A stretch of DNA of 64,000 nt from Candidatus Dadabacteria bacterium (GCA_022826905.1 JAJDUA010000008.1:1-64000); one strand, 5' to 3'; positions 21,610 to 31,481 are shown, numbered from the stretch's first letter. Notes: generated by a model not told the origin, from the sequence alone. Numbers and translations: made by a program.

Positions 21610-22758
21610 TCAGCTTCTTTCCGAATGGAGCTTTATTGTCTCAAAAACTATCTCCGCTGACCTGCGGAACTCATCGAGCAGAAGATACTCGTTTACAGTA
21701 TGAAGCTCGTACATTCCCGTTCCGAGGTTTACGCACTCGATTCCCTTTTCGTTTATGAAGTTAGCGTCGCATCCTCCGCCGCTTGTGTGGAGCTCTATGT
21801 CGTGGTCAAGGTTCGCCGCGGCTTCAAGCACGAGTTTAGTCACAATCGCCTCCGGGGAGACATTCATTACGGGATACACGCGTTCTATCTCGATCTCCGC
21901 GCGCGCGCCGAGCCGTTCCCCGTCAAGGAAAAGTTCCCTGCTTTTTGCCGCTTCCAGAAAGCACTCGCGCATGTGCTGTGTCTGCGCGTCAAGTTTCCCT
22001 TCATCGTGGCTTCGGGCCTCGGCCTTCACTTCGACGAGACCGGGAACTATGTTTATTGCAGATCCCCCCTTTACCTTTCCTATGTTTGCCGTTGTCTCGT
22101 GGTCTATCCTTCCGAGCTTCATTTTCGAGATCGCATCACTCAATATTTCCAGGGCACTTATCCCGTTTTCGGGGCAGAGTCCCGAATGCGCCTCGACGCC
22201 GTGTATTTTTACACCCATGATGTCGGAGCAGGGACACCTGAGCACAAGCCTCTCTGGTGTGCTGCTGTCAAGAACTATCCCGTAAGGGCTTTTAAAGCCT
22301 GAAGGGTCAAGGAACTTCGCCCCGAGAAGGCCGACTTCCTCGCAAATGGTAAACGCGACTTCTATGTCTCCGCAGGGAATATCGTTTTCCTTGAGCGCTC
22401 GAAGTACTTCAACTATGATGGATACGCCGCTTTTATCGTCGCTTCCCAGTATCGTCGTACCGTCGCTTCTCATCACGCCGTCTTCCACTCTCGGTTTTAT
22501 TCCCTCTCCAGGGCTTACGGTATCCATGTGAGAGCAGAGAAAAAAGGGCGGGACATCTTTCTTCGTTCCGGGAAGCTTGACTATCAGGTTGCCAATGTTT
22601 CCCTCGACCTTGTCTCCCGCATCGTCGTAGAAACAGTCAGCACCTAGGTCCTTCATTTCTTCCTCGAGCCTCAGGGCTACATCCTTTTCCTTTCTTGATG
22701 GACTATCTATCCGTATGATGTCCATCAGGTGACGGGTCATTCTTTCTTCTTGAATCAT
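21610..22758 (-). CDS. M20-family peptidase (PepT-like)
   Basis: 382 residues. Zinc-ligand motifs of M20 peptidases are seen: CSHMDTVSPG (His/Asp, about 76-85), GSDDKSGVS (about 105-113, bridging Asp), ICEEVGLLGAKF (Glu-Glu), and a late His in MYELHT. The central insert (about 170-290) matches the dimerisation domain. It resembles the tripeptidase PepT/YqjE group, so the likely role is cytosolic peptide hydrolysis. First gene of the minus-strand unit, which then runs through to purF. Confidence 0.9.
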   Translation of the reverse strand: MIQEERMTRHLMDIIRIDSPSRKEKDVALRLEEEMKDLGADCFYDDAGDKVEGNIGNLIVKLPGTKKDVPPFFLCSHMDTVSPGEGIKPRVEDGVMRSDGTTILGSDDKSGVSIIVEVLRALKENDIPCGDIEVAFTICEEVGLLGAKFLDPSGFKSPYGIVLDSSTPERLVLRCPCSDIMGVKIHGVEAHSGLCPENGISALEILSDAISKMKLGRIDHETTANIGKVKGGSAINIVPGLVEVKAEARSHDEGKLDAQTQHMRECFLEAAKSRELFLDGERLGARAEIEIERVYPVMNVSPEAIVTKLVLEAAANLDHDIELHTSGGGCDANFINEKGIECVNLGTGMYELHTVNEYLLLDEFRRSAEIVFETIKLHSERS

Positions 22759-22900
22759 GGGTGGTTTTCTCTTTCTAGTTGGATTAGATGGTTAAATCAT
22801 ATTTGAAAAACCCCGATATTAAAAGATTAGTTGTACGCTGTAAGAGATTTAGGACTGAGTATTAAGTAAAATATCCCGAAGTTCTTTTGAGGGGAATAGG

Positions 22901-25900
22901 ATGACTAAACGCCCAATTTCAAAGCGCAGGGTCAGCGGTTCATCGGACACTGGAACTGACGAAAGCGCAGGAATTCCTCAAAACGAAATCGGAGCTTTTT
23001 CGCACCCCTGTGTTTCACTTGACCTTGAAGTTGGGAAACATAACAACCGAATTCACGCCTTCGCAGCGGTGCGCCCAGATACCGGTCAATCTATTCTTTT
23101 CCGAGATGGAGATTTGCTGGCTGAACTGTCGAAATTGGATGACCTTGCGGACGAGGCATCTTTCCTCCTTGGTCACAATCTAATCGATTTTGACCTGCCT
23201 CGCCTAGCTGCCGCAAAACCCGATCTACGGTTGTTGAAACTTCCTTCGATCGATACGCTTTGGCTAAGTCCTCTGGCTTTTCCCCGCAATCCTTATCACA
23301 AGCTTGTAAAGCACTATCAGGATGCTGGACTGAAACGCGGACAAAGAAACAACCCTGAACTTGATGCCAAGATCACGGTTGAACTTTTCAGTAGCGAATG
23401 GGAGGCTCTGCGAAAAACTTCCCCGAACCTGCTTGCAGCGTGGCACTGGTTAACCACTGCGGGAGATAGGATGTCTGGTTTTGACATGTTTTTCTCTGAT
23501 CTCAGGCTCTCACGCCGTCCTTCGGATAAAGAAGCCCGTACGGCGATACGCAAGCAGTTAAAGGGTAAGGCCTGCCGTACCCACGCCCTTAATATCGTAA
23601 AAGACGTTCACCGCTTTGGCTGGGCGTTTGCTTACGCTTTGGCGTGGCTTTCTGTATCTGGGGGCAACTCCGTTATGCCACCTTGGGTCCGTCATCAATT
23701 TCCCAAGGCAGGTCATTTAGTTCACCAGTTGCGCGATACCGCATGTGCAGATTCTGCCTGTAATTGGTGCCGTGAAAGACATGATGCCCGCAAGGAACTT
23801 GCCCGCTGGTTTGGCTTTTCCGATTTCCGCCGGGAACCGCTCGATGCTGACGGTAGACCAATGCAACGATCAATAGTTGAGACGGTTATGGCGGGGGACC
23901 ATGTTCTTGGTATTATGCCCACTGGTGCGGGCAAGTCGCTTTGCTATCAGGTCCCGGCCCTCTCGCGCTACGATAAGACTGGTGCTTTGACAGTTGTAAT
24001 TTCCCCCTTGGTTGCTCTCATGGCTGATCAGGTAGCGGGACTTGCATCCAAGGGAATTATTTCGTGTGTGACCATAAACGGATTGCTGTCCATGCCCGAG
24101 CGGGCAGAGGCTCTGGACAAGGTAAGACTCGGGGATGCAAGCATGCTCATCATTTCTCCTGAACAGTTACGCAGCCGTTCCCTTCGGCGAGTACTTGATC
24201 AGCGAGAGATTGGTGCGTGGGTGCTAGATGAGGCTCATTGTCTCTCAAAGTGGGGGCATGATTTCAGGCCCGATTACCGTTATGTGGGACGTTTTATCCG
24301 CCAAAGGGCCAAAGGGGAGCCGATACCTCCCCTGCTTTGCCTTACCGCGACTGCGAAGCCCGATGTCATAGAGGAAATCACTCTTTATTTCCGAGAAGAG
24401 CTGGGAGTTGATCTCGCTGTCTTTAACGGAGGAGCCGATCGTCCCAACCTGACGTTCGAAGTCATACCGACGAATGAGGCGGAGAAATTCTCCCACATAT
24501 ACCAAGTTATTGAAAATGCCCTGCCGGCAGATATGCCAGGAGGCGTAATCGTGTACTGCGCGACGCGTAGACAAAGCGAAGAGGTGGCTGAGTTTCTTTC
24601 GAACAAGGGTCTTGAAGCGGGCCATTTTCATGCCGGACTGCCGCCGGAAACCAAGAAAAACGTACAGCAGAGTTTCATTGAAGGAGATTTACGCGTTATT
24701 GCTGCCACAAATGCGTTTGGCATGGGTATTGACAAGCCCGATGTGCGCCTTGTGGTTCATTCGGATATACCGAGTTCGCTTGAGAACTACTTGCAGGAAG
24801 CGGGTAGGGCAGGGAGGGATCAGAAACCTGCGCGTTGCGTTATGCTCTACGCTAAAGAAGATGTAGAGAGGCAGTTTGGAATGTCCGCGCGTTCGCGACT
24901 CACTCGCAGAGAGATTCACGGTATCCTGAGGGCCTTGCGCAGGCTGGATCTGAAGAAACGTCTGGATGGTGAAATTATAGCCACTGCCGGGGAAATACTG
25001 ATTGAGGATGAGGATAACGAGTTTGTTAGAGACTCTGCTACCGACGATACCCGGGTGCGGACCGCCATCTCCTGGCTTGAAGAAGCCGTACTGCTTTCCC
25101 GGGAAGAAAATCTGGTTAACGTGTTCCCCTCGTCCCTTCAGGTCGACTCGCTGAAGGAAGCTCTGGACAGGCTTGAAAAAAAATCTTTTGGGGATGCGAA
25201 TCGTCGTCAACTTATGTCAATTGTTGAGGCGATAATGGATGCGGACATGGATGAAGGCATTTCCACAGACCAACTCATGTACGTATCGGGTCTTAGTGCT
25301 GAGGGTGTTAGTGCCGCTCTTTATGACCTTGAGCAGCTAGGCATAGCTAGTAATGACGTCATACTGACCGCCTTTGTGCATTCAGGTGTGGAACACTCAT
25401 CGCTTAGACGCTTTAAGGAAACGCAGGATCTTGAGATCGCTCTGATTAGTTATATGCGAGAAATGGAACCGGATATTAAAAAAAGAGGGAAATTTACGCT
25501 GCTTTTACGGGCGGCGGCGCAAAAACTTCGGGAACAAGGAATGGTAAACTCCTTGCCGCAGCGGTTGCTGGGCCTGCTGCGCAGCATAGCTTACGACGGT
25601 CGGGGCGAAGGGGGCGACGCGGGAAGTCTGGGAGTGCGGAATCACGACGGGGACACTGTACGGGTGACGCTTCGGAGGGAATGGAATGCACTTGAGAAGA
25701 CTGCGGAGGTCAGACGTGCCGCGGCGAACCTCCTGCTTGGACACCTGCTGGGCTGTGTGCCGAAGGGGGTGCGTGGAACTGATATTATGGTGGATACAAC
25801 CCTTGGGAAACTGTTAGAAGCAATTACTTCTGATCTAGCCTTAAAGAGCGAAGTCAAGGATCCCGTCAGATTACAAAACCGTGCTTTGCTTTGGCTTCAC

Positions 25901-28090
25901 GAACAGGAAGTCATTCGTCTTAACAAGGGTCTTACGGTGTTCCGTATGGCCATGACTATCCGCTTGAAACAGGAGAGACGAGGATTTGCCAAGGTTGATT
26001 TCGAACCGCTTGCCCTGTACTACAGGGGACGGGTTCAGCAGATACATATAATGGCCGAGTTCGCGCGCAGGGGACTTGATTCCATTTCCGAGGCCCAGAA
26101 GCTGGTCTCTGACTACTTTAGCCTCAAGCAGGATGACTTCCTTAGCAACTGGCTGCCTGGACGCCAAAGGGAACTTGGCCGGGAAACCACGCCCGAGTCG
26201 TGGCGGGCAATAGTGGAGAGCTTGAACAGTCCCGCTCAGCAGCGGATCGTTGCGGATGACCGGGAACAGACAAACGTACTGGTGCTTGCCGGTCCCGGTT
26301 CCGGCAAAACACGGGTGCTGGTGCATCGCATCGCCTACCTGCTGCGCGTCAGGCGGGAGAACCCCCGCAGCATCATGGCCTTGGCTTATAACCGCCACGC
26401 GGCGGTCGACATCCGCCGCCGCCTGAGAGATCTTGTTGGTAACGATGCCTTGGGAGTGACGGTGCTTACGTGCCATGCTCTAGCTATGCGCCTGGTTGGC
26501 GCCAGCTTCGCCGAAGCGTCGGAGTCTCCGGACGACGCATTTTTTCGGGAAATGCTACGTCAGGCGATAGCTTTGCTCCATGGGGAAGGGGTACCGCCGG
26601 AACAATCGGATGAGCAGCGGGAACGGCTACTTGCCGGTTTTCGCTGGATACTGGTTGACGAATATCAGGATATCGGCGCGGACGAGTATGAATTGATATC
26701 GGCTTTGGCCGGGCGAACACTCGATGAGGAGGAAGGCAAGCTTACACTTTTCGCAGTAGGCGACGATGATCAGAATATCTACGCTTTTAACGGCGCTTCA
26801 GTGGAATTTATCCGTCGTTTTGAGAAAGATTACAAATCCCGCCCCGCTTTTCTGATCGAGAACTACCGCTCTACCCATCACATTATCTCGGTAGCAAACG
26901 CCGTGATCGAACCTGCGCGGGAACGTATGAAGGTTGATAAACCCATCCGTGTTAACCACGCGCGTTCAAGGGATCCGCGGGGAGGTGAATGGGAGAAACT
27001 GGATCCGGTAGCGCGGGGCAGAGTACAGATTCTACCCGCGGGTCGTGACACGGTCTCCCAGGCACTGACTGTGATGACAGAGTTTCAGCGTCTTCAAAGA
27101 CTTTCATCAGATTGGGACTGGTCGAAGTGTGCTGTAATAGCGCGAAAGTGGGAAGACTTAGTTCCGGTCCGTTCTTTCTGTGAGATTAACGGTATCCCTG
27201 TACAGATGGGAAATGAGGACATTCCGAGTTTTTGGCGTCTGCGAGAAACTCAAATTTTTGTCGAATGGTTGCGCAGACAGGAAACCGGTATTGTTGCTAA
27301 TACCGAGCTTGAAAGCTGGTTAGATACACAGACATCTGGCTACTGGAATGACCTTCTGCGACAAGCTGTCGAGGAATATTCTCTGGAAACCGGCGATGCG
27401 GAAACACCGATTGCTCGCTTGATTGAATGGCTTGCTGAATGGGGTCGGGAGATACGTCGTCGGCAGCGTGGACTGCTGCTGCTTAGTGCGCATGGTGCCA
27501 AAGGACTTGAGTTTGACCACGTGATTGTGCTTGACGGTGGTTGGAATCACACCATAAATAATAACAACGTGGATGAAGAGCGCAGGTTGTACTATGTAGC
27601 CATGACGCGCGCAAAAAAGACTTTGGCTCTTGCGCGTCTTGAGAAACCCAATCAGCTACAAGATGCGTTGCTTGGTAATTCCTCGATGATGCTCCGCGAG
27701 CCGACAGGGTTGCTAGATGAATCTGAGGAGCTTAGAACCCGCTTTAGTAGGCTTGGTCTTTGCGATGTGAACTTGGGTTTCGCTGGGTCTCGAGATGCAC
27801 GTAATCCGTTGCATCGCTCTATTTCTGCGCTGTCCCCCGGAGACTCGCTTCAAACGCGGATTGTAAATGAACGCTGGGAATTGCTGGACCAGTCGGGGAC
27901 GGTAGTGGGGCAGCTTGCCAAGAAATTTACACCTCCAGATGGAATGCGCTGTGATTCCGCAACCGTTTTTGCCATCGTAGTTTGGAGCCGGAACGATTCA
28001 GACCCTCAGTACCGGGATAGAATAATGTGCGATAAGTGGGAAGTAGTGGTGCCGGAGCTAGTGTTTGAATCTAAGCAAGTGGATTCCTAG
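22901..28090 (+). CDS. Exonuclease-like / RecQ helicase / UvrD-type helicase fusion protein
   Basis: 1729 residues in one uninterrupted frame. (1) Residues about 35-170: DnaQ-like 3'-5' exonuclease fold with DLE (Asp41, Glu43), GHNLIDFD (Asp96/98), Asp118 and Asp155. (2) About 282-294: Cys282, Cys287, Cys290 and His294, a possible zinc site. (3) About 315-660: RecQ-type SF2 helicase with TGAGKS (Lys345), DEAH (443-446), LTATA (481-485) and QEAGRAGRD. The usual RecQ zinc-binding cysteines are missing afterwards. (4) About 1115-1620: SF1A helicase with AGPGSGKT (Lys1136), DEYQD (1253-1257), GDDDQNIY (1287-1294), HGAKGLEFD (1531) and YVAMTR. GAGGGG precedes the ATG. It stands alone between oppositely oriented housekeeping units. 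Probable roles are DNA repair or defence against foreign DNA; this is inference. Confidence 0.9.
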   Translation: MTKRPISKRRVSGSSDTGTDESAGIPQNEIGAFSHPCVSLDLEVGKHNNRIHAFAAVRPDTGQSILFRDGDLLAELSKLDDLADEASFLLGHNLIDFDLPRLAAAKPDLRLLKLPSIDTLWLSPLAFPRNPYHKLVKHYQDAGLKRGQRNNPELDAKITVELFSSEWEALRKTSPNLLAAWHWLTTAGDRMSGFDMFFSDLRLSRRPSDKEARTAIRKQLKGKACRTHALNIVKDVHRFGWAFAYALAWLSVSGGNSVMPPWVRHQFPKAGHLVHQLRDTACADSACNWCRERHDARKELARWFGFSDFRREPLDADGRPMQRSIVETVMAGDHVLGIMPTGAGKSLCYQVPALSRYDKTGALTVVISPLVALMADQVAGLASKGIISCVTINGLLSMPERAEALDKVRLGDASMLIISPEQLRSRSLRRVLDQREIGAWVLDEAHCLSKWGHDFRPDYRYVGRFIRQRAKGEPIPPLLCLTATAKPDVIEEITLYFREELGVDLAVFNGGADRPNLTFEVIPTNEAEKFSHIYQVIENALPADMPGGVIVYCATRRQSEEVAEFLSNKGLEAGHFHAGLPPETKKNVQQSFIEGDLRVIAATNAFGMGIDKPDVRLVVHSDIPSSLENYLQEAGRAGRDQKPARCVMLYAKEDVERQFGMSARSRLTRREIHGILRALRRLDLKKRLDGEIIATAGEILIEDEDNEFVRDSATDDTRVRTAISWLEEAVLLSREENLVNVFPSSLQVDSLKEALDRLEKKSFGDANRRQLMSIVEAIMDADMDEGISTDQLMYVSGLSAEGVSAALYDLEQLGIASNDVILTAFVHSGVEHSSLRRFKETQDLEIALISYMREMEPDIKKRGKFTLLLRAAAQKLREQGMVNSLPQRLLGLLRSIAYDGRGEGGDAGSLGVRNHDGDTVRVTLRREWNALEKTAEVRRAAANLLLGHLLGCVPKGVRGTDIMVDTTLGKLLEAITSDLALKSEVKDPVRLQNRALLWLHEQEVIRLNKGLTVFRMAMTIRLKQERRGFAKVDFEPLALYYRGRVQQIHIMAEFARRGLDSISEAQKLVSDYFSLKQDDFLSNWLPGRQRELGRETTPESWRAIVESLNSPAQQRIVADDREQTNVLVLAGPGSGKTRVLVHRIAYLLRVRRENPRSIMALAYNRHAAVDIRRRLRDLVGNDALGVTVLTCHALAMRLVGASFAEASESPDDAFFREMLRQAIALLHGEGVPPEQSDEQRERLLAGFRWILVDEYQDIGADEYELISALAGRTLDEEEGKLTLFAVGDDDQNIYAFNGASVEFIRRFEKDYKSRPAFLIENYRSTHHIISVANAVIEPARERMKVDKPIRVNHARSRDPRGGEWEKLDPVARGRVQILPAGRDTVSQALTVMTEFQRLQRLSSDWDWSKCAVIARKWEDLVPVRSFCEINGIPVQMGNEDIPSFWRLRETQIFVEWLRRQETGIVANTELESWLDTQTSGYWNDLLRQAVEEYSLETGDAETPIARLIEWLAEWGREIRRRQRGLLLLSAHGAKGLEFDHVIVLDGGWNHTINNNNVDEERRLYYVAMTRAKKTLALARLEKPNQLQDALLGNSSMMLREPTGLLDESEELRTRFSRLGLCDVNLGFAGSRDARNPLHRSISALSPGDSLQTRIVNERWELLDQSGTVVGQLAKKFTPPDGMRCDSATVFAIVVWSRNDSDPQYRDRIMCDKWEVVVPELVFESKQVDS

Positions 28091-28225
28091 TTAGCTTGCA
28101 TTCTTAACAAAAACCCATATAAGAACCTAATACCAATTAATTCTTTTTGTTTTACCGGGCATTGGTAGTGTAGAATTACTTCTCTATTAAAATATCAATA
28201 CTTTGGCCGTGTTTCTAAATCTAGA

Positions 28226-29710
28226 TTGAGTGGAGAAGAAATGGAATTTTTTCTTGTAAGAGATGATGTTACAAATATTGAGTCGGATTCAGTTGTTTTT
28301 CTATGCCATGAAGGGCAGAGGCTTCCCGCCGCTGCCAAGAAAATTGACGGTAAGCTCGGAGGTTTTCTTTCAGACAAGGTGAAGTCATCCGACTTCAAGG
28401 GCGCCTTCGGTAAAACGGTTCTTGTTGATACACCTGGAGACTTTAATACAAAAACGGTCGTTCTCCTCGGCCTCGGGAAAAAAGAGAATTTCGGTTCGCT
28501 TGAGGCTTTTCGCGCCGCAAACATCGCGGTTGCGAGAACCGGCCAGCGCTCCCGCACGGTTTCGGTCGATTTTTCCAACATGGACAGGGGCTTTCTTAAA
28601 GTTTTTCTTGAGGGCATGGCCTGCGGTACATATGAATACGGAAAGCTCAAGTCCTCGGGGAAAAAGAGGAACCGCATAGAGAAGATATGTGTAGCCTCAA
28701 GAAGAATCTCGGCCGATTATTTCAGCACGAAAGCCGCGCAGGCAAGCGCCATTTCAAAGAGCGTGGCTTTCTCAAGAGACCTTGTGAATGATCCTCCTAA
28801 TATGCTTACGCCCTCAATCCTCGCGGAGCATGCGCTTTCGATTTCCGAAGGGTCAGAACACCTCAGTTGCAAGATTCTCGGCAAGGAAGAGATAAGGGAA
28901 ATGGGAATGGGAGGACTCTCTGCGGTTTCTTTTGGAAGCAGCGAGCCCCCGAGGTTCATCCATCTTTCCTATTCACCTCCGGTAAAATCCCGCAAAAAGG
29001 TCGCTATTGTCGGCAAGGGTATAACTTTTGATTCGGGGGGACTCTGCCTTAAGCCAGCGGACAGCATGAGAACGATGAAGATGGACATGTCCGGTGCCGC
29101 GGTCGTACTCGGCACCATGAAGGCGCTTGGGGAACTGACTCCCAGCATTAACGTTCACGGTATTGTCCCGGCCACTGAAAACATGACCGGAGCCTCGGCC
29201 TACAAGCCTGACGACGTGGTGACAGCTCTTAACGGCAAGACCATAGAAATCATAAACACCGACGCGGAGGGCAGGGTGGCGCTTTCCGATGCGCTTAGTT
29301 ACGCGGTCCGCCTAGGGGTTTCCGAGATAGTGGATCTCGCAACGCTTACCGGCGCCTGTATAGTCGGGCTCGGACTTCACAACGCCGGGGTTATGGGCAA
29401 TAACGCGAATCTTGTGAAGTTGGTTCTTAACTCCTCGCGCGATGTCGGCGAGAAGATGTGGGAACTTCCCCTTGACGCGGAGTTAAGAGAGGAAATAAGA
29501 AGCCGCGTGGCTGACGTTAAAAATGTCGGAAGCAGGTGGGGTGGGGCGATAACCGCGGCGCTTTTCCTCGAGAATTTCGTTTCGGATGTTCCGTGGGTTC
29601 ACATCGATATAGCCGGTCCCTCATACGTGGAGAAATCTTCTGACTGGTATCAGTACGGGGCGAGCGGGTTCGGAGTGAGAACCATAGTCAACTACCTTAT
29701 GAAAAGATAG
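28226..29710 (+). CDS. pepA: Leucyl aminopeptidase (M17)
   Basis: 494 residues, the normal size. The C-terminal catalytic domain has VGKGITFDSGG (Lys and Asp ligands), MKMDMSGAAVV and the family signature NTDAEGRVALSDAL, which give the two-metal site. The N-terminal domain (about 1-170) is the more variable macro-like part. It removes N-terminal residues from peptides and forms cytosolic hexamers; some homologues also bind DNA. The ATG at 28241 is an alternative start, as ATGGAATTTTTTC follows GGAGAAG closely. The longer frame start at 28226 has a weaker site. Confidence 0.94.
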   Translation: MSGEEMEFFLVRDDVTNIESDSVVFLCHEGQRLPAAAKKIDGKLGGFLSDKVKSSDFKGAFGKTVLVDTPGDFNTKTVVLLGLGKKENFGSLEAFRAANIAVARTGQRSRTVSVDFSNMDRGFLKVFLEGMACGTYEYGKLKSSGKKRNRIEKICVASRRISADYFSTKAAQASAISKSVAFSRDLVNDPPNMLTPSILAEHALSISEGSEHLSCKILGKEEIREMGMGGLSAVSFGSSEPPRFIHLSYSPPVKSRKKVAIVGKGITFDSGGLCLKPADSMRTMKMDMSGAAVVLGTMKALGELTPSINVHGIVPATENMTGASAYKPDDVVTALNGKTIEIINTDAEGRVALSDALSYAVRLGVSEIVDLATLTGACIVGLGLHNAGVMGNNANLVKLVLNSSRDVGEKMWELPLDAELREEIRSRVADVKNVGSRWGGAITAALFLENFVSDVPWVHIDIAGPSYVEKSSDWYQYGASGFGVRTIVNYLMKR

Positions 29711-29867
29711 GTTCTTCGCCGGTTACTGGTTTCCGGAAGAAAAAGACGATTCGGGTAACGCAATCAAGCCAGCACCTGGATTTTGTCTCCTGTTTTTGAG
29801 TTTGTGTACCCAGCGATTTTTTATGTTAGCCTATACCCCCCAATCCTGAATATACTGGAGAAGACCC

Positions 29868-30488
29868 ATGTTGACCCTTTACGACGACCCGATTTCCAGC
29901 AATGGCTATAAGGTCCGGCTGATCCTTCTGCTCACCGGCAAGCCTTTTCGAGTAGTCAATCTGGACATCTTGAATGGCGAGACCCGAACCCCTGAATTTC
30001 TGGCAATCAACCCGAATGGAAAGATCCCGACCTTGGTATTTGAAGATGGTCGCGTGCTCTCGGAATCAAACGCAATCCTGTTCCATTGCGCAGAGGGAAC
30101 CGACTATCTGCCGTCCGAGCCCTTCAAGCGAGCTCAGGTTCTTCAGTGGTTATTCTGGGAACAGTACAGCCATGAGCCAAATATCGCCACTTCACGTTTT
30201 CTGCGCCAGCATCGTGAGCTGACGGAGGACGTGCTGGCTATGCTGGAAGCCAAGAAGGCTCCCGGTGAAGCCGCGCTGGCACTTATGGAAAGGCATCTGA
30301 CTTCCCATATCTTTCTGGTTGCCGAGAGTTTCTCAATCGCCGATATTGCGCTCTATGCATACACTCATGTGGCTGAGGAAGGTGGGTTTGCTTTAGACGG
30401 ATATTCTGCAATCCGGGCTTGGATCAAGCGCGTTGAGAATGTTCCCGGATTCATATCCATGAGCGAGGCAAGCGGGGGAGCGGTTTAG
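29868..30488 (+). CDS. Glutathione S-transferase family protein
   Basis: 206 residues. The N-terminal thioredoxin-like domain has DDPISSNGYKVRLIL with the catalytic-site Ser/Asn region, the cis-Pro segment GKIPTLVFEDG and the glutathione-binding ESNAI. The helical C-terminal domain contains FSIADIALYAYTH. GGAGA precedes the ATG. It probably conjugates glutathione to electrophiles or acts as a thiol reductase. Its stop overlaps the ilvE stop tail to tail by 3-4 bp. Codon use looks GC-richer than neighbours, so transfer is possible. Confidence 0.9.
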   Translation: MLTLYDDPISSNGYKVRLILLLTGKPFRVVNLDILNGETRTPEFLAINPNGKIPTLVFEDGRVLSESNAILFHCAEGTDYLPSEPFKRAQVLQWLFWEQYSHEPNIATSRFLRQHRELTEDVLAMLEAKKAPGEAALALMERHLTSHIFLVAESFSIADIALYAYTHVAEEGGFALDGYSAIRAWIKRVENVPGFISMSEASGGAV

Positions 30489-31405
30489 GGGATGTAATCA
30501 AGCCAGTCTCTGAACTTCTCATCCTCTCCTTTTATTACGGCGAAATACCTTTTCTGGAGAGTTTTCGTTATTTCTCCGGGCTTTCCTGAACCTATTTCCT
30601 TGCCGTCAACTTCCTTGATAGGGGTCACTTCAGCTGCGGTACCGGTGAAGAAGGCCTCATCCGCGATGTAAAGCTCATCTCTTGTGAAACGCTGTTCTTT
30701 TACAGCAATACCTTCGTCGTCGGCGAGATCCAGAACGCACTTTCTGGTTATCCCTTCCAGTATGGAAGTCAGAGGGGGAGTCTTGAGAGCTCCGTTTCTT
30801 ACGATGAAAATATTCTCACCGCTTCCTTCGGCCACGTAACCTTCCGAGTCAAGCAGTATTGCCTCATCAAAGCCGAGGTCGGCTGCCTCCTGCCTGGCCA
30901 TTACCGAATTTACGTAATTTCCGCATATCTTGGCCTTAGTCATAAAGGAGTTGACGTGCATCCTCGTATAGGATGATATCTTTACCCTGATTCCCTTGGC
31001 AATCGCTTCATCGCCCAGATACGTCCCCCACGGCCACACGGCTATCGCCACGTTTACGGCGTTATCTCCCGGAAGTATTCCTTTCTTTCCCGGTCCGATA
31101 AAAGCTATGGGCCTGATGTAGGCTTCTTCAAGTTCGTTCTCGCCCAGAAGATCCGTCACCGCGCCGCAAAGGGTCTGCAAGTCATATGGAATTTCTATGC
31201 CGGCCACATGCGCCGAGGTATAAAGCCTTTCCATGTGTTCTGTGAGCTTTAAGACGGCTGATTTTCCGTTGGAGCACTTATAGGCCCTTATGCCTTCAAA
31301 AACGCCTAGGCCGTAGTGCAGGGTGTGGGTGAGTACGTGTACGTTCGCCTCATCCCAAGGCACTGTTTCTCCGTTAAACCATATTTTGGATTGGTCGTCT
31401 GACAT
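30485..31405 (-). CDS. ilvE: Branched-chain amino acid aminotransferase
   Basis: 306 residues of fold-type IV PLP enzymes. Visible are VHVLTHTLHYGLGVFEG near residue 23, the PLP lysine in SFMTKAKICGNY, DEAILLDSEGYVAEGSGENIF, and FFTGTAAEVTPI. It catalyses the last step of Leu, Ile and Val synthesis with glutamate as donor. A consensus-like promoter (31445-31473) lies 40 bp upstream. An insertion sequence has landed just beyond it. It converges on and slightly overlaps the GST gene. Confidence 0.95.
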   Translation of the reverse strand: MSDDQSKIWFNGETVPWDEANVHVLTHTLHYGLGVFEGIRAYKCSNGKSAVLKLTEHMERLYTSAHVAGIEIPYDLQTLCGAVTDLLGENELEEAYIRPIAFIGPGKKGILPGDNAVNVAIAVWPWGTYLGDEAIAKGIRVKISSYTRMHVNSFMTKAKICGNYVNSVMARQEAADLGFDEAILLDSEGYVAEGSGENIFIVRNGALKTPPLTSILEGITRKCVLDLADDEGIAVKEQRFTRDELYIADEAFFTGTAAEVTPIKEVDGKEIGSGKPGEITKTLQKRYFAVIKGEDEKFRDWLDYIP

Positions 31406-31444
31406 AAGCTGCTACCACGGTTGGGGAAAGAAAAGTTTGGAAAC

Positions 31445-31473
31445 ATTATTCTTATTCCCCTTTTCATTGTCAA
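31445..31473 (-). promoter_or_regulatory. Sigma-70-type promoter for ilvE
   Basis: Read on the minus strand: -35 TTGACA (31473-31468), 17-bp spacer, -10 AATAAT (31450-31445). This is 11 of 12 consensus positions at ideal spacing. Predicted transcription would start near 31438, leaving a leader of about 33 nt before ilvE. The target duplication of the insertion sequence begins 8 bp upstream of the -35 box. Confidence 0.65.
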
Positions 31474-31481
31474 GGTTGGTT

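Noticed and set aside
29713-29741. Hairpin after pepA (TTCTTC..CCGG / CCGG..AAGAA)
   Set aside because: The stem has a bulge and is not followed by T residues on either strand.
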